A DNA stretch of 64,000 bases, from the NCBI GenBank assembly GCA_020881915.1, contig JAJFPB010000008.1:1-64000 (forward strand), read 5' to 3'. The stretch is from Paramyrothecium sp. XJ0827. Taxonomy: Eukaryota; Ascomycota; Sordariomycetes; Hypocreales; Stachybotryaceae. Position numbers and translations under genes: made by a program. Below, piece by piece: positions 47,569 to 58,779 of the stretch. Position 1 is the stretch's first letter. Each line of letters starts with the position of its first letter. A model generated the notes under the pieces. It did no database searches. It saw only the letters and a list, made by a program, of their open reading frames with translations, and had not been told where the DNA came from.

Positions 47569-48547
47569 AGCGTGGTGAGACGGGTCGGATGTGAAGGGAC
47601 GGGCGGCCCCTCTTACATATTGTTGGAATGGTTTGACAAAGCCCTGACCAACCCGAGAGGTGCGTCCCTGATTGGTGCTCCGCGTTTTTGAATACTCCAA
47701 CGCAAAGTTTTGATGGAACGCGTGAAGACTAGGCGCTTGGAAGATCGATGCCGTACACAGGGGTTGTGGACCTTGAGGGTGCATGGCATGAGCATTTGTC
47801 CCCGTTGTGAGGAAAAGTGGCAGCGACTTCACGCCCCGTCGTTGATAATGGAAAGGGTATTCAACCTACCCCTTGCAAGATTTCGTCTTGCACCAAATGG
47901 CAAACCACGCGTGGGAGATTTCTTGGTGGCAATACCACGGTTCAACAAATGCCCCAGCGAGCACTTGCTCTCATTGAAGGTTACGTTTTGCTTTATTGCT
48001 ATGATTTCTTGAGTTACGTTCTCCATTGGGTTGAATACAAGCAGTTCTTATGTTCGAAAGCCTAAGGTACCTGCCGTATTATCCGCGAGAGCGATGTTGA
48101 TGTGATGTGCCTGAGACGAGGCGGCCACCCAAGGTAGCTTTAGGTAGTTAAGGTGCCTGTCTACAGTAAAGGCACCAGGTAGGTACAGGCACCTGCAAGA
48201 AGTCAAGTCCGTACTATGCAGGTACACTAAGATACCTTGCATCTTAGTATCTCGCGAGTCTACCGTACAAGTAGGTACCTAAGATATCTTTAGATAAGGC
48301 ACCTCACCTTAATGTATTGAGTTGGTTCAGCTCAAGAGGTACTAACAGGTACCTAGTACGTAGTAGTGCTTTACCGACCTTAGGTACCTTCTGAAATGGC
48401 GGAGATTCTTCACCTTGGCTGAAAGCGGGTCTGTCCTGTGTGACGTCCAGGGACGAGAGCCAATCTGCCGTGAATTGAGGTCGCTCAACCAACCGTCCTC
48501 ACATTCTTCCATCCTCCATTTCATGCAGCCTCGCGCCCGACAACACC
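47569..48547. other. Intergenic region rich in GGTACC words
   Basis: Between the zinc-protein gene and mitochondrial IF3. The right half (48060-48400) is dense in AGGTACCT-like words, listed separately. No supported gene. Confidence 0.5.
48060..48400. repeat. Cluster of AGGTACCT-type words
   Basis: At least six AGGTACC or AGGTAC words occur in 340 bases (for example near 48065, 48179, 48272, 48350 and 48382) with AAGATA/TAAGGTGCC variants between them. AGGTACCT is itself palindromic. Similar words recur in other gaps of the window. Confidence 0.7.
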
Positions 48548-49378
48548 ATGAGGGCCAGCCAATGCCTCTACAACTCCAGCCGCGCACTCTACCGCGTCTT
48601 CATCTCCTCCGTGGACCGCGCTGGCACTCAATTCGTACCGCGGCACCCTCTACCGCCGCTGCACGTGCCCTCCGCATGTCCTGTTGGCTTCGGCTTGTCC
48701 TCAGCCCGGGGACTTGTTACCGCGCGTCGACCCCCACGGAAGCCGCGGCAGACGGGCGACGGTGACGGTCCCAGCAATGACACGTTCCGATACACCACGG
48801 CCGAGAAAATCATACAGTCTGGCCGCTCCCGACCTCCCCAAGACCATGAGATTACCGACCCCAAGATCATGGTCATCGACAACGGCGCAGCCGAGGGCCC
48901 CCTCTCGACTCGCCTCGTCATGACCAAGCTCGATCCCGGCGAGTCCCTGCGCATGATTCAGCCGTACAAGCCCGCCACCGACGACAAGCCCGCCTCGTTC
49001 GCCGTGTGCAAGATCGTAAACAAGCGCGAAGAGTACGAGCGGCAGCGGGAGCTCAAGGAGCGCAAGCGCGCCGACCACCAAGCCGGCCGGACAGCCTCCA
49101 AGAAGCTCAAGGAGGTTGACATCACATGGGGCATTGGCGAGAACGACCTGGGCAACAAGCTCCGCCAGATGGGCCAGTTTCTGGAGAAGGGCATGAAGGT
49201 CGAGGTGGCCATCGCCAACAAGAAGCGCGCCAAGAAGGTCTCGGCCAACGAGGCGGCGGACGTGCTGCGCAGGGTGCGCGACGAGATTGAGGCGCAGGGC
49301 TTCCGAGAGGCCAAGCCGGCCGAAGGCGAAGTCGGGCAGTCGATGAGGCTGTATCTGCAAGGAAAGCAGTCATCCTGA
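48548..49378 (+). CDS. Mitochondrial translation initiation factor IF-3
   Basis: Mitochondrial IF3 keeps the small ribosomal subunit apart and proofreads start-codon choice. One exon, 276 residues. The N-terminal 75 residues are Arg/Pro/Ser-rich with few acids, consistent with a presequence. The IF3 N-domain follows (DPKIMVIDNGAAEGPLSTRLVMTKL), then a charged linker helix (KREEYERQRELKERKRADHQ), and the C-domain with KEVDITWGIGENDLGNKLRQMGQFLEKGMKVEVAI. A C-terminal extension ends near LQGKQSS. Convergent with ALB1. Confidence 0.88.
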   Translation: MRASQCLYNSSRALYRVFISSVDRAGTQFVPRHPLPPLHVPSACPVGFGLSSARGLVTARRPPRKPRQTGDGDGPSNDTFRYTTAEKIIQSGRSRPPQDHEITDPKIMVIDNGAAEGPLSTRLVMTKLDPGESLRMIQPYKPATDDKPASFAVCKIVNKREEYERQRELKERKRADHQAGRTASKKLKEVDITWGIGENDLGNKLRQMGQFLEKGMKVEVAIANKKRAKKVSANEAADVLRRVRDEIEAQGFREAKPAEGEVGQSMRLYLQGKQSS

Positions 49379-49603
49379 AGCTCGTGGCGAGACTCGTTGC
49401 CCAGTGAGCCTCGTCTTGCTGGGCGAACCGAGACGACTGGAGTACCATGTCAAAGGATAGACTGTTGCCTATGTGCAGGCGCTTTTCGTAACCATCAAGT
49501 ATTGTACGGTATCTTGAAATAGATAACAGGTGCCACTCCCTCTACCGTTTTGCCTGCCTAAACGCCGAACAAAGAATGTGTGCTTTCTAAAATCGTTGTC
49601 CCT

Positions 49604-50214
49604 TCAAAGGATCTCGTCATCGTCCTCATCCGTCGTCCTGGGAGGCGCTGCAGGCTCGGCTGTCTCTGGTGCAGCAGCAGCGTCCTCCGCCTCGCCGTCC
49701 ATCTCCTCGTCCGTCTCCCACGCCTTGTCGTCCAGAGCCTTCCTGCCGTCCTCGGCACCGGAGTCGCCGTCGTCGTCCACGCCCGTGGACACGGCGCCGT
49801 CCGCGGCCTTGTTCACAGCCTCCCACTTCTTGCTGCGCTCCTTGATGTTGCGCTCGCGGCCAAGGCTGCGCTGGACCTTCTTCCCCGTGCGTTCAAGGAC
49901 CGCCTCGGCCATCTCGACGCCCTTCTCGTGGCGCCGGCGGGCTTTGGCCGAAAGCTGTCGGCCGCGGCGGGCCTTCTTGTGGATGCCGGCCGACTGGTGG
50001 GCGGCGAGCACGGAGGGGCGAGGCGCGGTGTTGCGGGCGGGCGGCTTGAAGTCCTTCAACGACTTGTCGAGGTCGATGCCGGGAGAGGTGGCGCGGCGGG
50101 CAGCCCGCGAGTGCTTTGAGAGTTCTAGTAGCAGTGTCAGCACACATTCAGACCACTATTTGTGGCCGGATTCGTCTCCAAACGACGGGGATTCTTACCA
50201 CGCTTCTTGGCCAT
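49604..50214 (-). CDS. ALB1: Ribosome biogenesis factor Alb1
   Basis: Small basic shuttling protein that pairs with Arx1 on pre-60S particles. A 16-base first exon (50199-50214) and 49604-50124 give 178 residues starting MAKKRELSKHSRAARRATSPGID, which is the family signature split by the intron. The centre is Lys/Arg-rich and the C-terminus is acidic (TTDEDDDEIL). Divergent from the amidase-like gene. Confidence 0.85.
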
Positions 50215-50741
50215 TGCGACTGAGGATACGGCGTCGCCAACAAAAGTGTGATAAGTTGGAACTTTTATGGTGGGGCTCTGGCCGATAAGAGCGGTATGGG
50301 AATTTTATGGTGTTTTCTGTCCCCCCACAGAAACCTAAAGCGAATTATTACGGGCTTGTCTCGCTCACGGGCTCTGTGTTGGGCCAGCGGGAAGGAAGTG
50401 GGGAAAGGACCCCGGTTGTTGCTGGGCACCTTCCAAACACGACTGCTCACTGACCGAGCAATGACCAGCATGTCTCTACCTTAAGCTCATCAATTGATCT
50501 CCATCTTTCCTCTTACATGACTGCTATCCCATGTACTATCTAACTTGCGTCTCTGGCCTGCCTGCCTGACCTCGGTGTTTTCCAGCCTACATTTCCTGAG
50601 TACCTACTAGTAGTTTCTTTGCTACTTCTAACAAAGTCCTACTTTCCTAAAGTGTCTTCGTGACAACCATCCTACGTTTTACCTGGCATTAATTCAGTGC
50701 CGCACCCAATTAAACCTGATGTCACATTTTACTATTCGGCA
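50215..50741. promoter_or_regulatory. Divergent upstream region of ALB1 and amidase-like gene
   Basis: About 530 bases with T-rich and CT-rich stretches toward 50500-50690 and no supported frame. Confidence 0.4.
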
Positions 50742-53026
50742 ATGAAGTCTCTTATAACCTGCGTCGTTGCAGGAGCTGGATATCTTATTCATCCTCAGAA
50801 ACTGGCAAGTTCTTGTGTCTGCCTCAGATGCCTGGCTAACACCGTACGCCAGGGCTCAATTCAAGAGACCATCAACCCAGACTCCATGATACCTGTCACT
50901 CTTCTCACCACGGACGAGATTTTCGGCGACCTCGAGGCTCAATTGCGCTTCTTTGATGCCGTCGACGACGTCTTTGTTCCTGAATTTGGCTCTGTCTTGG
51001 TGGAGAAGCCTGGGGGCAATGGCAGTGCTCTGCCACTTCAGAAGGGAGGGCTGGGCGTCCGCGAACTGTACCATCTCGACGGCATTCGGGCTCTAGACAA
51101 TGTGGCAGAGCTACCGTCCGGTCCATACTTTCTACACGGACCAAATCTGTACCAAGCTTGGAAGCTATACGATGATACCGCCGAGGCCTTCACTGTAGGC
51201 GTTCTTCCTGAAGACGTCAACAAGCCCGACAAGTATGCCTCGCAAAGACTTCCACTACTTGCCTGCTAACAACCCCAGGTTTCTTGCTTTGCGTTCCCTG
51301 TCCATTGATGGAGCTGCCAAGTCCGTGCCTGTCCCCTCGCGCCTCTACCATCCGCCACCTCATGCCCAGCTGCCGCTGTCTGGCATCCGTGTCTCCATCA
51401 CCGAGTCCTTCTCCCTCAATGGGCTGTACACTACGCTTTCGAGTCGAGCCTGGTCCTCGCTCCAGATCTCTCCTGCGCACTCAACCGACTCCATCATCCG
51501 AGCACTGCTCCGAATGGGTGCTGTCATCGTAGGCAAGACTAAGACTTCCCAGTTTGATGTCAGCAATAACTGGATCGATCAATCTGCACCTTGGAGCCCC
51601 AGGGCCGACGGGTACCAAGCGCCCAGTGGAACATCTTCTGGGGCATCGGTTGCACTCGCGTCATATGATTGGCTTCAATACGCGGTTGCCAAAGACTGTA
51701 AGTTCAAGTACTTTGGCATGGTTCAATTCTGACCCATCTGTGCTAGCCGTTGATGGTCCCCGGCATTCCAGAGCTTTGCAGGGACTTTTCTCCCTACGGC
51801 CGTCCACCAGCGCCATTACACGCAAGCTGGACACAGAATCAACGTAAGTTATGGGGGACCATCCACAATTCGCGACTAAGACAGAAACAGATATGAGTCC
51901 GTAGGATTCTCCGCCCGTAATATTCTCGATCTATTCGACTTGGCAGATGCAACTCTCGATCTTGCTAGATATGAAGGTTCCCTACCTCGAAATCTCATTT
52001 ATCCGTCGGACTTCTTTGCCAACTCCTCCGAGATCGAAGTTGCGTTACAGACACAATTCATCGCCACTCTCGAGAACTTCCTTGGCATAAAATCGCAGCC
52101 GTTGAGCCTGACCGAGCTCTGGTTGCAAAAGCCCCCAGTTGAGGCCGCTGAACAAGGCATGCAGGACTATCTGGATAAAGTATGCTACTCAGCCTAGTCT
52201 GGGTCAATTGCTGACGCCTGCAGGCTCCATTCACGGTGTTTTGCTACGGCTTATATCACCAATATGACACCTTTCGAGACGATTACCAAGAAGCCTTTAA
52301 TCGCCAGCCTTTCACGGAGGCCACTGTGCAATTTTACTGGTTAGTCTATTATCGATCCATGTGGGAAACCGCTTCTCATGTCGCAACAGGAACATTGGCA
52401 AGAATGTGTCGGAGGCGGATTACAAGGAGTATAAGGAGCGGTTAGGTGTTTTCGAAAAATGGTTTGATGAAAATGTCATGGCACTTCAAAGGTCACCAGA
52501 TACTATCTTGCTGTTGCCACCGACTGTACCCCCGGCCGCTTATCGAGATCACTTACAACGGTATGCAAGACACGATGGCTACTTTGCAATTACTGATCAT
52601 GCCAGGCCGCCCGAAGTAATCAAAGGCATTACACCAGAACTCCTATCTCCGATCCTGCAGGCTCCTCACCTAGTCGTGCCCTGTAAGTTGGGCAAACAGT
52701 CGGAATGATCCCAGTCGAGCTAAAGCATCACAGTTGCACAAACACCATACGAGTCAAGGATTAGCGGTGAAACGGCTTACCTACCAGTATCCGCCTCTCT
52801 GATGGGGCCAAGGGGTAGCGATTTAATGTTAATCCAGACCATCAGGCGTGCCTTTGAGCTTGCGGCCTGGCGTACCAGAGTTGACACCGGACGGCTCGCA
52901 TTTCCGATTGGCGACAACACACGCCACGTCGACGATCAACACAAGCCAGATGCGGCAGCCTTGCCATTGTTGCCGACGCACCAGGTCCAGCAAGTCCCAG
53001 CCATGCCGGCCCTAGACGAGCTGTAA
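50742..53026 (+). CDS. Amidase-signature protein lacking the nucleophile motif
   Basis: Seven exons (50742-51232, 51279-51697, 51747-51843, 51891-52179, 52224-52339, 52390-52682, 52734-53026) give 665 residues with all phases consistent. The C-terminal two thirds are an amidase-signature (AS) fold. The catalytic lysine is in VIVGKTKTSQFD and the cis-serine in SGTSSGASVA. Where active members read GTDTGGSIRGPA, this protein reads KDSVDGPRHSRA before LQGLFSLRPS, so the GG and nucleophilic serine are lost. The later RWNIGK-like segment and C-terminus are family-typical. The first 170 residues form the N-terminal domain seen in fungal members. Likely inactive as an amidase, or a changed function; an error in this exon-exon join is the alternative. 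Confidence 0.75.
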
Positions 53027-53588
53027 TTGCGCAATGCGAACCGAAGCAAGACGACAAAGCGCCATCTGTGTGGTCAATTCAACCCCAAGAGATTCCCCGC
53101 AGCTTGCCATGACCTTTCCGTGTAACCCCGCGTGGCGAGCAATTCTCCAACTTCCGTTGTTCGGACAAGGATCAGCCGCTTGGTGGGGTGGATTCACGCT
53201 CTCATTAGCTCCGTGTCCAGACATTTACACTCGAAAGCAGCACAGACTCCACAGACCCGATAAGGTCAGGGTCTTGCAGGAGATGCAGCACCAGGAGCGT
53301 GCGCTCGTTGCCTCTCCTGATGAGCTCCGCGACCCTGCTGGGCTGTCAAGGTGGAGCATGCTGGGCGCTTATCTCGGAGGGCTTCATTGGAGCTGCTTTC
53401 GTTCCATCATTTAGCTCGGCGGGGTTGGTGCAGCTCGCGCATCTGCATCGTGGCCGGCAGTCGGTGTTGTATAAGCTCAGCCTCAAATTTGTTAAAGTCC
53501 AGGCCTATCCGACCCAGGTTGCATCGACCCATTCCAACATTTCTCGTCCCTGCCATTGCTTGCATTTCCTGCTCAGTCTGCCGTCGCC
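53027..53588. other. Intergenic region, no supported gene
   Basis: Lies between the amidase-like gene and the dehydrogenase gene. It contains the probable 5' UTR of the latter; no coding features. Confidence 0.4.
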
Positions 53589-54802
53589 ATGGCTGAACCG
53601 ACTAACACGCCTGTTCCGGCTTCGACCCCTCGTTCGGCGTCTCCTGTTCCACTCCATCCCATTTCAGCCAACCACCTGCTGCCGTTATCTCCCAGCAGGA
53701 CGCTGGCGAAGCCAAGGGTCTTGCATATCGGGGACCCTGTCCGATACAACCTCGAGACGTATGCTGCCTTTAGTTGGCAATTCGAGATTGTTCGTCCGGA
53801 GACCGCAGAGCGCGAGCGTCCCGAGTTCATCAAGGCGCTGAAGGAACGGAGATGGGGAGATTTCCACGCCATATTCCGACCCTTTTGGGGCACGGGTGGT
53901 GAGATGGGCAGATGGGACGCGGAACTCGTGGATCTGCTGCCTCCCAGCGTAAAGTTGTTCGCCAGTGCCGGCGCCGGCTTCGACTGGGCCGACACCGAGC
54001 TCATGGGCGAAAGAGGTGGGCGTCCACAGCCCGATGCTACATGTGTCGCTAATCGCCTTGGCTGATAGGCATCATCTACTGCAACTCGGGCCTCGCCGCC
54101 GCTGAGGCTGTCGCCGACTTTGCCGTGGCCATGGTCATTTCAACCTTCCGGCATCTGCCCTGGTGCATATCGTCTGCTGCGTCCGGCAGCTCAACCGACT
54201 TCGAAGCATGCCACAAGAATGCCACCGCCGAGTCCCACAACCTTCGAGGCCACGTTCTGGGTTTCATCGGTCTGGGCAACATCGGCCAGCAAATCGCCAC
54301 CAGGTGCCACCACGGATTTGGGATGAACATCCACTACTACGACATCGAGCGCAAGCCCACCGCCATCGAGGCCGCCTTGAGTGCTACGCCTCACTCCACC
54401 CTCGAGAGTCTCTTGGGCGCGTCCGACTGCGTTGTCCTGTGCGCACCATCCGGGCAGGATCCCATCATCAACGCCACATCGCTGCGGTGGTTCCGCCCAG
54501 GGTCGCGCTTCGTCAATGTCGCCCGTGGCTGCCTTGTCGACGAGGACGCTCTGGCCGATGCGCTTGCGCAAAATCAGATCAGCGCTGCGGCTTTGGACGT
54601 GCACCAGAACGAGCCTCAAGTAAACGAAAGGCTAAGGCAGTTTGCTTCCCAGGGGCGGGCCATGCTGACATGCCACAACGCCGGCGGCACGGTCGAGACG
54701 CACGAGGGGTTCGAGGAGTTGAGCATGCGGAACATCATGGCCGTGCTGTCCGGGGGTCAAGCCATCACACCCGTCAACCTGCATCACCTGAAGAAGCAGT
54801 GA
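53589..54802 (+). CDS. D-isomer-specific 2-hydroxyacid dehydrogenase
   Basis: NAD(P)-dependent reductase/dehydrogenase of 2-oxo/2-hydroxy acids. Exons 53589-54015 and 54069-54802 give 386 residues. The Rossmann motif is GFIGLGNIGQQIA, the substrate Arg is in VNVARGCLVDE, the Glu in DVHQNEP and the catalytic His in LTCHNAGG. The N-terminal 45 residues are Pro/Ser-rich and resemble no domain. The family includes glyoxylate/hydroxypyruvate reductases and D-mandelate-type dehydrogenases; the substrate cannot be read from sequence. Canonical intron. Confidence 0.9.
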
Positions 54803-55166
54803 GCACGAGGCCGGTGTTGAAGGCACAATTCGAGCTAGGCGTACGGGACATTCAAGCGGGACCGAAGGAAGCACAGGACGTTTTCGGCACAAAGAGATTC
54901 AAAAGGAAAGCCTATACAAGTTTGAGCGATAGCGGTATTTACCTTGAAATTTACAATTGTTGGTATCATTAACACATCATCTAACTAGTATTCAGAACTT
55001 TTGATCCAATGCGTGTGCCACACTCCATACAGTAGAACGCCGAACCAACCCAGCCTGACGCTTGGTGCTTTTCCTCGTACCATCCTTCATAGCCTCGCAA
55101 GCAATTGCCTCAACGCCAGTAATTTCATTCGTGAATGCATTTCCACACGAGCGGTTACAGACCCAG
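54803..55166. other. Convergent intergenic region
   Basis: Shared 3' region of the dehydrogenase and RTT109 genes. No gene seen. Confidence 0.5.
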
Positions 55167-56894
55167 TCAAGTCTTTGGCTTCTTCCGCACAAAGCTGGCG
55201 CCTAGAAAGTTTACTTCCGGCACCGGCTCGTTGCCATCCTGCGACGCCTGCTCCTTTGGCTTCTTCTTGACAAGCCCTGTACTGAGCACGTTGACTTTGG
55301 GGCCCGCGTCGTCGCCGCTGGTAGTGTCGCCGCGCTTCCTCTTGACCAGCCCAGACAGGTTGTTCACCGGCTGCGCTCCGGCCCCGTTCGTCGCACCAGC
55401 AGGGGGGACGTCCCTGGTGCCGACAACGTCGTACCCCCATCTGCCGGTGCTGCTGCCCTTGCCCACCTCGCCGACCCAGCGGCGCGTGCTACCCGTCGCC
55501 TTGTCGAGCGTGGCAAAGTCCAGGTGCAGCAGCAGGTCGACGATGCGCTTGTATTCTGTTTCGTCGACGATGCGCTCGCCCCTGCCGGCGGGCGGCCAGT
55601 GGTAGTAGGGGGTGGTGGCGGGCCGCTCCAGCAGGTAATTGCGCTGTGACGTTTTCACCTTGGGCTGGCGGGGCACGATCGGTCCTCTTAGCTTGCTCTT
55701 CTTCTTCTTTGATTTGGACTTTTTATTCTTGGCTGGGGCCGTGGCGGACGGTTGGGAGGGCGAGCCGTCGGAGATGGAGGGCTTGGAGGGGAACAGTTTC
55801 CGGGGGGTGGTTGTTGGTGTCACAATGGAGGTGGTCCTCTGCTTCTTGGGTGTTTCCGGGGCCGTCGATGTTGTGGGTTTGCCTTGGGAACTCCCCGACG
55901 CAGGGTTCTCTTCCTTTTTGTCCTCCTTGTCGTCAAAGACAACCCAGATGAAGCCCGTCAGTCTGCCGCTCGAGCACTCTTGGCGGAACGCCATCATCTC
56001 CCAAAACGTATCCAGTGTCTTGACGCTCTTCCAGACCCCCGTCGTCCGCATGGCCCCCGTCTTCGCAGCCTCCTCGTCCAGCTCGTCGCGGAAGCGAGAC
56101 TTGGGGTCGTCGGGGAACCGTGGGATCAGGCACCGGGGAGGCAGCCAGTCGAACTCGCCGTGGTAGTGGGATATGCGCTCAAGGGCGTGGCCCAGGGACC
56201 AAAGGGACGCCGAGCCCCGTGGTATAAAGGCTCGCGTCTCGTAGTCGTCCAGGCCTGGAACCAGGAGGTATCCCTTGGTGCTCCTCCACGCCGGGCCGGT
56301 GCCGGTGGGCGGCCGCTCGAGGAGAGGGTTGAGCACGCGGCACCACCACTTGACGAGACCGCGGTCGTCGAGCACATGCTTGCCCGGGCAGTCGACGCTG
56401 CCGGGGAACAGGTATTGAGCCTGGGCGCGGGCGAACAGGCTAACGACGAACTGGACGTCTTTGCGGCGGCGCTCGGCGACCAGGTGCGCGACAAAGGCGG
56501 CGCAGATCTCGCGGATGGGGCTGGGCGTACCGTTCGGCAGGTTCAGCAGGTTCAGGTGTCCCGTAGAGTCGGCCTTTGAGACGAAGAGGGTCGTCGAGTA
56601 GGCGGTGGTGTAGATGAAGACCTCGAGCCCGAGGACCAGGACAGGTCGCGCCGCGCCCTTGGCATCTTCCGCGGCAGGGGCCGAGGCGTCGATTGAAACG
56701 CCCAGGAAGTGGTTCTCGCAGTAGGTCCGGTCGGGACGCTCGTTGGGCGGCGCGGAGCACAGGGCGTCGACCTTGCGCGGCGGCGTCGAGAGGTGGTAGA
56801 TGCCGAAGGCGTGGCCCTTTGGGAGGACGCGGGCCAGCCTGTCGCGAAGGCCGTGGTCCACGGGGTGGCCTCCGTTGGAAGATTTCGAGTCCAT
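55167..56894 (-). CDS. RTT109: Histone acetyltransferase Rtt109
   Basis: Fungal-specific acetyltransferase that modifies histone H3 Lys56 (and Lys9) with Asf1 and Vps75 during replication-coupled assembly. One exon, 575 residues. Family segments are LPKGHAFGIYHLSTPP, DALCSAPPNERPDRTYCENHFLGV, KDVQFVVSLFARAQAQYLFPGS and GKHVLDDRGLVKWWCRVL; the active-site acidic region is near LIPRFPDDPKSRF. The Lys-rich central insert (KNKKSKSKKKKSKLR) and repeated LGL/FVxKKPK-type tails are typical of filamentous fungal members. The start at MDSKSS was chosen because family similarity begins soon after it. Divergent from mL57. Confidence 0.92.
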   Translation of the reverse strand: MDSKSSNGGHPVDHGLRDRLARVLPKGHAFGIYHLSTPPRKVDALCSAPPNERPDRTYCENHFLGVSIDASAPAAEDAKGAARPVLVLGLEVFIYTTAYSTTLFVSKADSTGHLNLLNLPNGTPSPIREICAAFVAHLVAERRRKDVQFVVSLFARAQAQYLFPGSVDCPGKHVLDDRGLVKWWCRVLNPLLERPPTGTGPAWRSTKGYLLVPGLDDYETRAFIPRGSASLWSLGHALERISHYHGEFDWLPPRCLIPRFPDDPKSRFRDELDEEAAKTGAMRTTGVWKSVKTLDTFWEMMAFRQECSSGRLTGFIWVVFDDKEDKKEENPASGSSQGKPTTSTAPETPKKQRTTSIVTPTTTPRKLFPSKPSISDGSPSQPSATAPAKNKKSKSKKKKSKLRGPIVPRQPKVKTSQRNYLLERPATTPYYHWPPAGRGERIVDETEYKRIVDLLLHLDFATLDKATGSTRRWVGEVGKGSSTGRWGYDVVGTRDVPPAGATNGAGAQPVNNLSGLVKRKRGDTTSGDDAGPKVNVLSTGLVKKKPKEQASQDGNEPVPEVNFLGASFVRKKPKT

Positions 56895-57648
56895 TGTGAA
56901 GCCCGGGTCTTCAGGAGGGGATTGGACAGACAATGGCCTGCGTAGAGGCGGCGAGCGAAGGTACAAGAGGCGAGGCTGAGGTCGAGACTCACTTTGGCTG
57001 GAAGGAGGTTACCCTGGAGACGAATGCTTGGAGACGAGGCAGCAACCACCGACTTTGAAGCTGCACCACAGATGTCCTACGCAATATAGTATGATACAGG
57101 AAACCCCCGTTCTTTAACATCTATTAGTTGGTTTTGAATATCTAGAAATAATTGGCGTTGTTCTCGAGGTTAAATGGTTTGTTGAGTTGTTGATAGGGCT
57201 TGTGTTGACTCTCGTGGTTTTAATGGGCAAACACAAAGATGCTGAACTTTTTATTTTGCAAGTGAAAAGTAACTTCATATCAGAGGTAACCCCGACATTA
57301 TCTACTCGATAGTCATTGTAATATCACATCAGCTACTACTACCTGCCAATGGATCGAGAGACAGGTTGCTACTGCCAGCACCTCTCCTCGAGCAATGTGA
57401 CGTACAGCGAGCTGGACGCTAACGCACAAAACGGATTAGCGCTCGGAACGCTACCGCGCAGCGGGAACCGGGACCACATTCTAAGGTACGGTACTGAGGT
57501 ACAGAGTACAGTGCCTCGTGAAGGACCCTGGTACCGCTCACGTGACGGCAGAAAATGTTCGGCCAGTCTCCAGACAAGCTGCTCTCCACGGTTGACCAGC
57601 ACGACGTCCTCCACGAAACTCCATACACACGGTCAATCGCCCGTCAAA
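56895..57648. promoter_or_regulatory. Divergent upstream region of RTT109 and mL57
   Basis: About 750 bases. T/A-rich around 57110-57260 and GC-richer near both genes. No supported gene. Confidence 0.4.
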
Positions 57649-58628
57649 ATGGCCCTCCAGCCCTGCCGCGCGACCCTGCTAAGGACCCGCGGCTGCGCGC
57701 GCGCGCTCGCCCCCTGCCTGCGCTCCTACGCCACCAACACGACCCAGCCCGCCGACGAGGATGCCTTCCGGTCCGCCTTCGCCAACGTCCGCAGCGACGA
57801 CTACACGGCCGAGCTGCGGGTGCCCAAGCCCTCCCCCGAGGCCGCCGGCGACGGCAAGGCCCGCGCGCCCCGGTGGCGCCAGACGCCCGAGGGCATGAAG
57901 GCCGAGCTGCGCATGGACTGGGCCAAGAACCCCCAGAACAAGGTCTGGAACGTCAACAGCAACCCGAAGCGCCTCGACGAGATGTACGAGCGCCTGCTGG
58001 GGCCCGGCGGCAGCAAGATGCTCCCGGACGAGCTCAAGTGGCTGGCCGTGACGCACAAGAGCTTCGACCAGGGCAGGAGAGGCTTCAACGACAGGCTGGC
58101 CTTGATGGGTGCGTTGACCCCGCGTGCCTGCCGCGTACGCTGCCGGAGAGACTGACGCTCGAGATTTGTTTTAGGACGCCTGACCCTCATCATGGAGGCG
58201 ACGAAGCACATTGTCAGCAAGGGACCCCTACCCGGGGCCCAGCAGCCCGACGAGTTCGGGAGGACGCCGTTCGAGGACGAGCAGCTCGCCGCCGTGGACA
58301 ACCTCAACGTCGAGACGGCCAAGGACATAATAAGCAAGGAGGCGCTGCACGAGCTCGCGACGAGCGTGGGCATGCTGAACGTGCTGCGGTGGAAGCCTCG
58401 CCTGGTAAGTCGCAACGCGAACGGGACTCTACTTTATGCCTGCAGGGACGCAGGGCTGACACTCTGGCACAGACTCAAAAACTTCAGGCGTCGGGCGTGG
58501 AGGTCGTCATGAACGGAGCCATCATGGCCATCATCGGCGCCATCACGCTGCAGCACGGCTCCAAGGTGGCGTCGGAGGTGGTGCGGGAGCGGATCCTGGC
58601 CCGGACGCAGGGCACGAAGCAGCAATAG
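57649..58628 (+). CDS. MRPL15: Mitochondrial large ribosomal subunit protein mL57
   Basis: Fungal mitoribosomal protein with an RNase III-like fold that has lost catalysis. Exons 57649-58108, 58175-58404 and 58473-58628 give 281 residues. An Arg-rich presequence (ATLLRTRGCARALAPCLRSYA) precedes a linker and the RNase III-like part from LPDELKWLAVTHKSFDQGRRGFNDRLALMGR, typical of the fold's first helices, to MNVLRWKPRLTQKLQASGVEVVMNGAIMAIIGAITLQHG. All introns are phase-consistent. Start at the first ATG in frame. Confidence 0.88.
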
Positions 58629-58779
58629 ACGGCGGGGAGACGGGGCGGAGGGACGACCATAAAAATGTACATCATACGTGTAATATCTAGCCACGCGGGA
58701 CTGTAAATGCCTGTAGAACAAGAATACCTTGAATTATATGAAACTATACAACCAAACTCGGTGAGGGCACTTGGCGACC

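Noticed and set aside
53299..53841. 180-residue frame overlapping the start of the dehydrogenase gene
   Set aside because: Overlaps the well-supported dehydrogenase frame and has no recognisable features.
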